Positions 1-5,428 of a stretch of 9,520 nt of DNA are shown piece by piece. The notes beneath the pieces were generated by a model that had not been told where the DNA came from, did no database searches, and worked only from the letters and a program-made list of their open reading frames with translations. A program made the translations under genes and the position numbers. The number at the start of each line of letters is the position of its first letter. Position 1 is the first letter of the stretch. The DNA is from JAJFUB01 sp964622325 (GTDB lineage: Bacteria; Armatimonadota; Zipacnadia; Zipacnadales; UBA11051), in the NCBI GenBank assembly GCA_964622325.1, contig CAZUOJ010000125.1, forward strand, positions 1-9,520. Reading direction: 5' to 3'.

Positions 1-11
1 TTTTTTCTCCC

Positions 12-52
12 TACTAAATATGTAGTATATCTCAAAAAAAAGTTCCTTACAA
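12..52 (-). promoter_or_regulatory. Leftward promoter with overlapping BlaI/MecI-like dyad
   Basis: On the minus strand a -35 TTGTAA (47-52) and a -10 TATACT (24-29) are separated by exactly 17 nt, which fits a sigma-70 type promoter. A dyad, TACTA-6-TAGTA (12-27), overlaps the -10. Read on the minus strand it is TACTACATATTTAGTA, which differs at one position from the staphylococcal mec operator core TACTACATATGTAGTA as I remember it. The promoter points left, out of the window, so the gene it controls is not visible. Seen: spacing and dyad. Inferred: control by a BlaI/MecI-family repressor. Confidence 0.5.
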
Positions 53-64
53 CAGATATTTGTT

Positions 65-101
65 TATTTTAAATCGGCTCTACTATTTTAAATCGGCTCT
101 A
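65..101. repeat. 18-bp direct repeat, period 19
   Basis: The 18-mer TATTTTAAATCGGCTCTA occurs perfectly at 65-82 and again at 84-101. A shorter echo follows: AATGTTGTCTTGCT at 101-114 and AATGCTGTCTTGCT at 141-154 (13 of 14 match). The repeats sit just upstream of the leftward promoter at 12-52, where an activator would bind, but nothing shows which protein. They could also be a simple local duplication. The rest of 102-245 shows no gene; it holds a 10-bp palindrome CTGGCGCCAG at 162-171. Confidence 0.7.
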
Positions 102-245
102 ATGTTGTCTTGCTATAAACTCTTTTGTTCAGTTTGTCGAAATGCTGTCTTGCTTTGTGCCCTGGCGCCAGCCGCGAGCGTTTCCTCTTAAAGCCACAAT
201 CCGCCTGTCTCTTTATGCCCCGTTGAGTCGAGGGCTTGCGCCCTA

Positions 246-1379
246 TTAAGGACGCGCAAAAGCCGCACTGAAATCACGGAGGGCGGCTATGTAATCCTGG
301 GCGCAGTCTGGCGGAGCAAATCTCACCTGTTCCCAGCTTTCCGGCGTAAAAGGCCCCTGAGGCCACAGCCACACGGCAATAGGGCCTTCAGGAAGGCTTT
401 GTGCCGCTTGCTGAAGCTGTTCACGAAAATAGCGGGCCCGATAATTCGGCTTTTTTTCGCCGAAATTAATTGGAAAAAGCCCGGCAATGAATTTTCTCCT
501 GCTCGGCACAAAGGGGAACTGCTGGCGCTTCCACTCTAATGTTTCCCCAAGGTGGCGGCCCTGCCACCAGGATTGATACCAAGCCTCTCCTAAATCATGG
601 GGCGGTCCTGCGCCATAGGTATGCTCCACGCCTAAATATAACGCAATCCCTGCCTCATGGAAGCCTTGATACCAGAAGCGTTCGCCTGGATAGCCAAAGG
701 CATAGACCATAATCACCCGAATATCTGGCCAGGCCTGTCGTAAGGCGGCACCGATTTGTCTGCCGCGCCGATAATAATTTCCCTGCCGGCCCGTTTCGTG
801 ATTATGGCCTCCCCACAGCCAGGGCCTTTGTGTTCCGGCCTCGTCCCCCTGATAACTATAATAGGCCTCATTATCATACACGACACCCGCAAATCCCGCT
901 GCACGCACGCGCGGATATAGACTTTTTATTTTTGCGACAATCTCTGCCCATAATTGGTCCGTCTGCGGGCTGCTGTCCCACAAATGACGGCCCTCCGTTT
1001 TTGCCTGTTGATAAAGCACATCAGGCACTGGCCGCTCCATCCACCAGCAACGCACTCCCTGCGCCCGATATGCCGCTACAAGCGCGGCCGCTTTTTCAAC
1101 CGAACATTGATGTTCTGGGAGCTGATCCTGCGGGAAAGCCCCCTGAAACGGATACAGCCACACATCCGTAATTCCGAGACTGCGATACCAGGCCGCTAGG
1201 GGCGCCCCTGGACGCATGTCGCCACCGTAAAGATGGACTTGAACACGGCGCGCTGCACCCCTAGTTTGCGCCCATGCTCCAGGCGTGTTCGTTCCAAGGA
1301 TTAGCCAGAGCAGCAAGAACCCCCCCTGATACAGATACTCTTTTCGTATTTTTAGCGGCAATTTTCTGGCCACATTCAT
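246..1379 (-). CDS. Exported protein of unknown function, possible glycosidase-like TIM barrel
   Basis: The 377-residue product starts with a typical Sec signal peptide: basic residues K6-K13, a hydrophobic core at about 19-30 (GGFLLLWLILG) and an AWA cleavage site at 35-37. The mature part alternates strand-like and helix-like segments: VQVHLYG (46-52), GITDVWLYPF (69-78), VRCWWMERP (109-117), AGFAGVVYDNE (161-171), IRVIMVYAF (220-228), IALYLGVEH (245-253) and PIAVWLWP (333-340). This pattern suggests a TIM barrel. D169/E171 at the end of one strand and E252 at the end of a later one are placed like acid residues of retaining glycosidases, but I cannot name a family. It is rich in Trp and Tyr, as carbohydrate-binding proteins often are. 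The start has only a weak upstream purine stretch (GGACGGGA). It is transcribed divergently from hsp20 and no terminator is evident. Export is well supported; enzymatic function is inference. Confidence 0.8.
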   Translation of the reverse strand: MNVARKLPLKIRKEYLYQGGFLLLWLILGTNTPGAWAQTRGAARRVQVHLYGGDMRPGAPLAAWYRSLGITDVWLYPFQGAFPQDQLPEHQCSVEKAAALVAAYRAQGVRCWWMERPVPDVLYQQAKTEGRHLWDSSPQTDQLWAEIVAKIKSLYPRVRAAGFAGVVYDNEAYYSYQGDEAGTQRPWLWGGHNHETGRQGNYYRRGRQIGAALRQAWPDIRVIMVYAFGYPGERFWYQGFHEAGIALYLGVEHTYGAGPPHDLGEAWYQSWWQGRHLGETLEWKRQQFPFVPSRRKFIAGLFPINFGEKKPNYRARYFREQLQQAAQSLPEGPIAVWLWPQGPFTPESWEQVRFAPPDCAQDYIAALRDFSAAFARP

Positions 1380-1468
1380 TCCCGTCCGGGCTCAAAAGCG
1401 TTTTTCTGTACTCCCTGAACACTGTCATTAGACAAAAATAAGCACTGAAAGTCTCCAAAATTACGATG

Positions 1469-1488
1469 AAAGGTAGTTAAAAGGTAGT
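1469..1488. repeat. 9-bp direct repeat with 11-bp period
   Basis: AAAGGTAGT occurs at 1469-1477 and 1480-1488, one helical turn apart, about 90-110 bp upstream of the start codon at 1379. Direct repeats with an 11-bp period are the usual layout of OmpR/PhoB-type response regulator sites. A TTGACT at 1486-1491 (minus strand) overlaps the distal copy, but no good -10 follows it. Regulatory function is only a possibility. Confidence 0.3.
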
Positions 1489-1546
1489 CAAGCAGTTTTT
1501 CCTGTTTTATGCATTCGCAGTGATGAACTGAGAAGAAGCGAGAGAG

Positions 1547-1572
1547 GAGGACCTTTTATGAGGACCTTTTAT
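1547..1572. repeat. Perfect 13-bp tandem duplication
   Basis: GAGGACCTTTTAT is present twice with no spacer (1547-1559 and 1560-1572). The duplication runs across a good Shine-Dalgarno (AGGAGG, 1545-1550) and the ATG at 1558, so it lies at the start of the small frame described at 1558-1638. It may be a recent replication slippage. Confidence 0.75.
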
Positions 1573-1638
1573 AAGAAAAAGAATTTTCTTTTAAAAAAAT
1601 TGGCAAAAATTTTTAAAAATTTTTTTCAAAGGCCTTGA
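1558..1638 (+). CDS. Possible 26-residue cationic peptide (doubtful)
   Basis: An ATG at 1558 follows a full AGGAGG by 7 nt, and the frame stays open for 26 codons to a TGA at 1636-1638. The predicted peptide is very basic (seven Lys, two Arg, no acidic residue). Its middle, FLLKKLAKIFKNFF (residues 10-23), alternates hydrophobic and basic residues like an amphipathic helix. Against it: the DNA here is nearly all A and T, which by itself encodes Lys, Phe, Asn, Leu and Ile. The same bases also form the A/T-rich element of the hsp20 promoter, whose -35 overlaps the stop codon. The promoter explanation is simpler. Confidence 0.13.
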   Translation: MRTFYKKKNFLLKKLAKIFKNFFQRP

Positions 1639-1663
1639 CAATATTGCACTCAATTGTTATTAT
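1604..1663 (+). promoter_or_regulatory. hsp20 promoter with A/T-rich UP-like element
   Basis: A perfect -35 TTGACA (1635-1640) is followed after exactly 17 nt by TATTAT (1658-1663), five of six matches to the sigma-70 -10. Directly upstream lie alternating A and T tracts (about 1604-1627), the composition and position of an UP element contacted by the RNA polymerase alpha subunit. Transcription would begin near 1670, giving a leader of about 40 nt. A strong housekeeping-type promoter suggests that hsp20 is not driven only by an alternative heat-shock sigma factor. No convincing CIRCE or other heat-shock operator is present. Confidence 0.75.
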
Positions 1664-1694
1664 ATAGGCGACAAAACACTGAGAAATCCTGTAC

Positions 1695-1703
1695 AGGAGG
1701 TGA
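1695..1703 (+). promoter_or_regulatory. Ribosome binding site of hsp20
   Basis: AGGAGGTGA is a full-length match to the 16S rRNA 3' end. It lies 8 nt before the ATG at 1709. The GTG at 1700 and ATG at 1703 fall inside or directly after it and are too close to be used, so the site fixes the start at 1709. Confidence 0.8.
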
Positions 1704-1708
1704 TGTCT

Positions 1709-2155
1709 ATGTCGTTGGTGCGTCGCTTCGGTCCATCCTGGCGCTTGCCTACTCTGTGGGATCAAATGGATCAGCTCATGCGGGAGATGACCCGGCTGAT
1801 CCCGTGGGCGGAAGAGAGCGGCGAACCGCAGACGCTGGGCATCCCTGTGGATGTCTATGAAACGGACACGGAAGTCGTCGTGAAGGCGGAGCTGCCGGGC
1901 ATCAAGAAAGAGGACATCGAAATCAATCTCCAGGACAATGTCCTGAGCATCCGCGCCCAGAGCAAGGAGGAGCAGGAAGTCAAAGAAGACAAATATTATC
2001 GCCGCGAAATTCGCTATGGCAATTTCTATCGCGCCATCTCCTTGCCTACGGAAGTGGATGCGGAGAAAGTGGAAGCCACCTTTGAAAATGGCGTGTGCAC
2101 CATCCGCGCTCCGAAGGTGAAGGAGAAAGTCGGGCGCAAGATTGAAGTCAAGTAG
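1709..2155 (+). CDS. hsp20: Small heat shock protein, Hsp20 / alpha-crystallin family
   Basis: This is an ATP-independent cytoplasmic holdase that forms oligomers and binds unfolding proteins until DnaK/ClpB-type chaperones refold them. The 148-residue product has the family layout: a variable N-terminal arm (1-43, with FGPSWRLPTLWDQMDQLMREM); an alpha-crystallin domain from about 44 (GIPVDVYETDTEVVVKAELPG) to about 136, including the conserved ELPGIKKEDIEINL and the NGVCTIRAPK strand; and a short tail with an I-x-V motif (I145, V147) that usually plugs a neighbouring subunit. Length is normal. The usual GVL of the last strand reads GVC here (C130). It is monocistronic between its own promoter and a strong terminator. 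The start at 1709 is chosen from Shine-Dalgarno spacing; frames beginning at 1700 or 1703 would add two or three residues. Confidence 0.95.
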   Translation: MSLVRRFGPSWRLPTLWDQMDQLMREMTRLIPWAEESGEPQTLGIPVDVYETDTEVVVKAELPGIKKEDIEINLQDNVLSIRAQSKEEQEVKEDKYYRREIRYGNFYRAISLPTEVDAEKVEATFENGVCTIRAPKVKEKVGRKIEVK

Positions 2156-2185
2156 CCTGGCAGCCCGTAAGCAGGCGTAAACGCG

Positions 2186-2229
2186 GCGGGGCTCAGCCCT
2201 CCCTCCAAGGCTGAGCCCCGCTTTTGTTT
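2186..2229 (+). terminator. Rho-independent terminator of hsp20
   Basis: GCGGGGCTCAGCC (2186-2198) and GGCTGAGCCCCGC (2209-2221) form a perfect 13-bp GC-rich stem with a 10-nt loop, followed by TTTTGTTTC. It begins about 30 nt after the hsp20 stop. The T-run is short, but the stem is very stable. Confidence 0.9.
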
Positions 2230-2603
2230 CTCCCCATAGCTCACTTCGTCGTTATGTGATAAGCTCGAAGAAATAAATTAAATAACAGAGAAAACAGACG
2301 CCAGGGCGCGGAAGCAAGATATTTTTGGGGCCCAGGGCGAAAGCGTATCGCGAAAATGTTTTGCCTGCTGCTTTAGGCCTATGTCTGTTTCCGCTGTATC
2401 CGCACATATAACACTGCGTTGTGGGGCACATAAAGGGAAGCGTCGTTTTCTTCAATCCATGAAGCCAGCCTCTTCTCTTTCGGCGCCTGTAAAGGGAGCC
2501 TCGCCGTGGCGCTCCGCGCGCACGACGGCCCATGCTCTATCCGCCCATATGACGGGGAAGCCTATCTGAAGCGCACGAGAGAAGGGGAGCTATTTTTACG
2601 CCC
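2230..2603. other. Spacer without a supported gene
   Basis: This stretch of about 370 bases lies between the hsp20 terminator and the end of mutM. I see no RNA gene, no intrinsic terminator for mutM and no gene with a start codon plus ribosome site. A plus-strand frame is open from 2434 to a TAA at 2638-2640. Its codons look gene-like and include SIRPYDGEAYLKRTREGELF, but it has no start codon after the TAA at 2431 and runs into the 3' end of mutM. It could be a decayed gene fragment or chance. The first part (about 2255-2295) is AT-rich. Confidence 0.5.
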
Positions 2604-3437
2604 TCAGGGTGCGAATTGTTTTTGGCATAGCGGGCAATAAAAAGTGCTGCGGCCTCCCAGGACCATCCGTTGAATGAAGCCCGGGCAGCCGCGGCGCAAA
2701 CATTTTTCTCCCGCGCGCCCATACACGCGCAAATGCTCCCGAAAGCCCCCGGCATGCCCTTCGGGCGAAAGATAATCCGCAATCGTCGTGCCGCCTGTCT
2801 GGATGGCTTCGTGCAGCACAGCATGTATCTGTTTTGTCAGCTGGCGCGTGTGGGGCAATGTCAGCTCATGAGCGGGCACACAGGGATGCCAGCCGCAACG
2901 ATGGAGGATTTCGGCGGCGTAAATGTTTCCCAGGCCCGCCAGCAATTTTTGATCCATCAGCGCCACCTTCAGGGCCACGCGGCGTTTTTGCAGCCCTTCA
3001 TACAGCTGCCGGGATTCAATATCCAGGGCGTCCGGGCCAAGCTGGCGCAGCAATTGCGCTTCTGGAAGGCCCTCCGGGCTCACAAGCTCCAGCCGGCCAA
3101 AACGTCTTAAATCCGCAAATACGAGCCGCAATTCCCTGTCCAGATAAAAAATCACGCGGGCGTAATCCGGCAGCTTGTGGCGCGGCGGCACCAGCAAAAA
3201 CTTTCCCGTCATTCGAGGATGCGCGAGCAGAATATCTCCATTATCCAGCTTTAACTGCAGCACTTTGCCATGCCTGCCGAAGGCGACAAAATGCTTTCCG
3301 CGCAGCCGGCGGGCAAATTCGTCCGAGCGGCCCAGCACGATTTTGCCATCCCGCACTTCCACGCGCCTGAGCAGCGCCCCGGCAGCAGCTTTCTCCAGCG
3401 CCGCCCGCATTGTTTCCACTTCTGGCAGCTCCGGCAT
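2604..3437 (-). CDS. mutM: Formamidopyrimidine-DNA glycosylase (MutM/Fpg)
   Basis: This is a base-excision repair enzyme that removes 8-oxoguanine and formamidopyrimidines and nicks the abasic site by beta/delta elimination. All family marks are present in 277 residues. The N-terminal MPELPEVE gives the catalytic proline (P2) and E3. The beta-hairpin lysine is K58 in RHGK. M76 lies in MTGKF and a DLRRFG segment at 109-114. The helix-two-turn-helix contains LLAGLGNIYAAEILH (165-179) and GGTTIADY (215-222). The C-terminal zinc finger uses C246, C251, C268 and C271, with the catalytic R263 in GRSTFYC. The conserved catalytic and zinc residues argue for Fpg rather than endonuclease VIII. GAGG lies 7 nt before the ATG. 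The gene appears to stand alone: cimA starts a separate unit upstream on the same strand, with a 195-nt spacer that shows no clear promoter or terminator. Confidence 0.97.
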   Translation of the reverse strand: MPELPEVETMRAALEKAAAGALLRRVEVRDGKIVLGRSDEFARRLRGKHFVAFGRHGKVLQLKLDNGDILLAHPRMTGKFLLVPPRHKLPDYARVIFYLDRELRLVFADLRRFGRLELVSPEGLPEAQLLRQLGPDALDIESRQLYEGLQKRRVALKVALMDQKLLAGLGNIYAAEILHRCGWHPCVPAHELTLPHTRQLTKQIHAVLHEAIQTGGTTIADYLSPEGHAGGFREHLRVYGRAGEKCLRRGCPGFIQRMVLGGRSTFYCPLCQKQFAP

Positions 3438-3632
3438 TTGTGTGCCTCATGAAAAAACAATTAATGTGCCTACATCTTCCCGCGAATGCGCCTCTGCTCG
3501 CGTCTTTCGCTCCTGTAGCTCTCTTCGGGCTATGTTTCGGCTGATTTGCTTCTCTGCTTTTCGTTTAAACACAGGGCAACAGGGCTTGGCTCATTAGTGC
3601 GACAAGCCTTCCCGAGAAAGCGCAGGGCCTGC

Positions 3633-5021
3633 TCAGTCATTATTCTTGATTAAGCCGTAAATGACGGAGTCCACGAGCGCCTGCCAGCTGGCTTCAATAA
3701 TGTTTTCATGGACGCCGACAGTGCCCCAGGTGTGCACGCCGTCCGTTGTCTCAATTAACACGCGCACTTTCGTGGCTGTGCCCTCTTCGGCGCTCAGCAC
3801 GCGCACCTTATAATCAATAAGCTGCAGGCGCTCCAGCTTGGGGAACAGCTCCGTAAGCGCTTTGCGCAGCGCGCGATCGAGCGCATTCACAGGGCCCGTG
3901 CCATCGGCGGCTGTATGCACTTCGCGTTCCTTTATGCTCACTTTAACAGTGGCTTCGCTATAGGGCTCTGTGTCTTCGTCGGGCTTGATGATGGTGACAC
4001 GATAGCCGTGCAGATTGAAAAGATTTTGCAATTCGCCGCGCAGGCGCCGCGCCAGAAGCTCCAGGGAGCCCTCCGCAGCTTCAAATTGATAGCCCTCATT
4101 CTCCAGATCCTTGACGCGGCGCAGCACCTGCTGGACNNNNNNNNNNNNNNNNNNNNNNNNNNNNNNNNNNNNNNNNNNNNNNNNNNNNNNNNNNNNNNNN
4201 NNNNNNNNNNNNNNNNNNNNNNNNNNNNNNNNNNNNCAGCGCCGGCCTAATTTCAGCTCCAGGGAGGGGATAATGCTGCACAAATCGGCATTGCCTGCGC
4301 GTTCGCCAAAGCCGTTAATCGTGCCCTGCACTTGCGAGCAGCCCGCCTGCACTGCCATCAGGCTGCTGGCGACGGCTGTGCCGGCGTCATTATGGCAATG
4401 AATGCCGAGCGGTAAGGCAATCTGCTGGCGCACTTCCGTCACAATACGGACAATTTCATCCGGCAAAGTGCCGCCATTTGTGTCGCACAGGCAGATTAAA
4501 TCCGCGCCGCCTTCCACAGCCGCCTGCAGGCATTTGAGCGTATATTTGGGATTGGCTTTATAGCCGTCAAAGAAGTGTTCCGCGTCAAAGAAGACTTCAG
4601 GCGCCTGTTTTTTCAGCCAGGCGACGGATTCTTCAATCATGCGCAAATTCTCGCTCAGCGTCGTGCGCAAAATCTTCGTGACATGAAAATCCCAGGCTTT
4701 GCCGAAGATGGTCACAACAGGCGCCTGGCTGGCAACAAGATCCCGCAGATTCTCATCCTCGTCAGGCTTTGCGCCAGGCCGGCATGTGCTGCCAAAGGCG
4801 GCGATTTTGGCGTGCTGCCATTTCATTTTGGCGGCGCGCTGAAAAAATTCGCGATCTTTTGGCGTCGTCGGATGGGGCCAGCCGCCCTCAATGTAGGACA
4901 CGCCAAAATCATCCAGCCGCTCCGCAATCATCAATTTGTCCTGCACGCTCAAAGAAACGCCTTCGCCCTGGCAGCCATCGCGCAAAGTTGTGTCATAAAT
5001 CCGTACTTCTAATTCCGCCAT
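3633..5021 (-). CDS. cimA: (R)-citramalate synthase, interrupted by an assembly gap
   Basis: CimA condenses pyruvate with acetyl-CoA to (R)-citramalate, the entry to isoleucine without threonine. The N-terminal HMGL-like TIM barrel shows IYDTTLRDG (8-16), GVSYIEGGWPHPTTPKD, GKAWDFHVTKIL, EHFFDGYKANP, LCDTNGG, the metal-binding HCHNDAGTAVA and NGFGERAGNADLCSIIP. These distinguish CimA from 2-isopropylmalate synthase. The C-terminal part (from YRVTIIKP to the end) is the LeuA-type regulatory dimer domain, where feedback inhibition acts. The ATG at 5021 is preceded by AAGGGGA; an in-frame TTG at 5138 has no ribosome site. The 100 Ns inside (4137-4236) replace the stretch between LELKLGRR and VQQVLRRVKDLENEGYQFE. 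This stretch normally spans close to 100 residues, including the GGIH metal/linker region, so about 60-70 codons are probably missing beyond the Ns. The visible 462 codons plus that would match the usual 520-540. It lies downstream of an isoleucine T-box. Confidence 0.95.
   Translation of the reverse strand: MAELEVRIYDTTLRDGCQGEGVSLSVQDKLMIAERLDDFGVSYIEGGWPHPTTPKDREFFQRAAKMKWQHAKIAAFGSTCRPGAKPDEDENLRDLVASQAPVVTIFGKAWDFHVTKILRTTLSENLRMIEESVAWLKKQAPEVFFDAEHFFDGYKANPKYTLKCLQAAVEGGADLICLCDTNGGTLPDEIVRIVTEVRQQIALPLGIHCHNDAGTAVASSLMAVQAGCSQVQGTINGFGERAGNADLCSIIPSLELKLGRRXXXXXXXXXXXXXXXXXXXXXXXXXXXXXXXXXXVQQVLRRVKDLENEGYQFEAAEGSLELLARRLRGELQNLFNLHGYRVTIIKPDEDTEPYSEATVKVSIKEREVHTAADGTGPVNALDRALRKALTELFPKLERLQLIDYKVRVLSAEEGTATKVRVLIETTDGVHTWGTVGVHENIIEASWQALVDSVIYGLIKNND
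4137..4236. other. Assembly gap (100 Ns) inside cimA
   Basis: Exactly 100 Ns, the same length as the second run at 5329-5428. This suggests a placeholder for an unknown distance rather than a measured gap. The reading frame happens to agree on both sides. Confidence 0.95.
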
Positions 5022-5075
5022 ATGGATTCCCCTTTCGGGAAGATGTGAGATATTGAGATTTTCTGTTGCACATAT

Positions 5076-5093
5076 CCGCTTATCGCTAAGCAG
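5076..5093 (-). other. Leader hairpin with GCGA tetraloop
   Basis: In the transcript between the T-box terminator and cimA, CTGCTTA-GCGA-TAAGCGG forms a 7-bp stem (one G-U pair) closed by a GNRA-type loop. No T-run follows, so it is not a terminator. It may protect or shape the long (about 235 nt) stretch before the cimA start, which otherwise shows no gene. Confidence 0.4.
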
Positions 5094-5256
5094 AGCCGTT
5101 ACGGAAGAGTCATAATGCTGTAGCCAAAATCCCGACAAAATTCAGGAGATAATCGCCACTCTTCAAAATCTCTTCTCGACTTTATTTATTTCGTCGGCGT
5201 AAGCTCAGACACAGCAAGCACATCTTTTACGGGCGATATTGGCGAAGCTATTAAAC

Positions 5257-5288
5257 AAAAAGGCCCGTCTCCAGCACAGAGACGGGCC
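5257..5288 (-). terminator. T-box regulated terminator upstream of cimA
   Basis: On the minus strand GGCCCGTCTC and GAGACGGGCC (5279-5288 and 5262-5271) form a perfect 10-bp stem with a 7-nt loop, followed by TTTTT (5257-5261). Its 5' arm contains CGTCTCT, which is also needed to pair with the T-box sequence. Terminator and antiterminator therefore exclude each other. Confidence 0.93.
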
Positions 5289-5328
5289 CAGATAGGCTCG
5301 CGGTACCACTCTGTTTGACGAACGGCTT

Positions 5329-5428
5329 NNNNNNNNNNNNNNNNNNNNNNNNNNNNNNNNNNNNNNNNNNNNNNNNNNNNNNNNNNNNNNNNNNNNNNNN
5401 NNNNNNNNNNNNNNNNNNNNNNNNNNNN
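5329..5428. other. Assembly gap (100 Ns) inside the T-box leader
   Basis: Exactly 100 Ns between the Stem IIA/B region and the T-box sequence, where Stem III is expected. Assembly may have failed here because of strong secondary structure or repeats; the true length is unknown. Confidence 0.95.

Noticed and set aside
1643..1651. ATTGCACTC resembling half of a CIRCE heat-shock operator (TTAGCACTC) in the hsp20 promoter
   Set aside because: The second half, GAGTGCTAA after 9 nt, is absent, so HrcA control is not supported.
2252..2533. Minus-strand 93-residue frame
   Set aside because: Arg-rich shadow-like sequence without a ribosome site or recognisable domain.
2834..3370. Plus-strand 178-residue frame opposite mutM
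   Set aside because: Lies antisense to a clear mutM and has Ala/Pro/Arg-rich composition typical of a shadow frame.
3583..3608. GGCTTG/CAAGCC inverted repeat between mutM and cimA as a cimA terminator
   Set aside because: Only 6 bp with a 14-nt loop and no T-run on either strand.
3633..5138. Longer cimA starting at a TTG at 5138
   Set aside because: It has no ribosome site, and the extra 39 residues do not resemble the family; the ATG at 5021 follows AAGGGGA and begins right before the conserved barrel strand.
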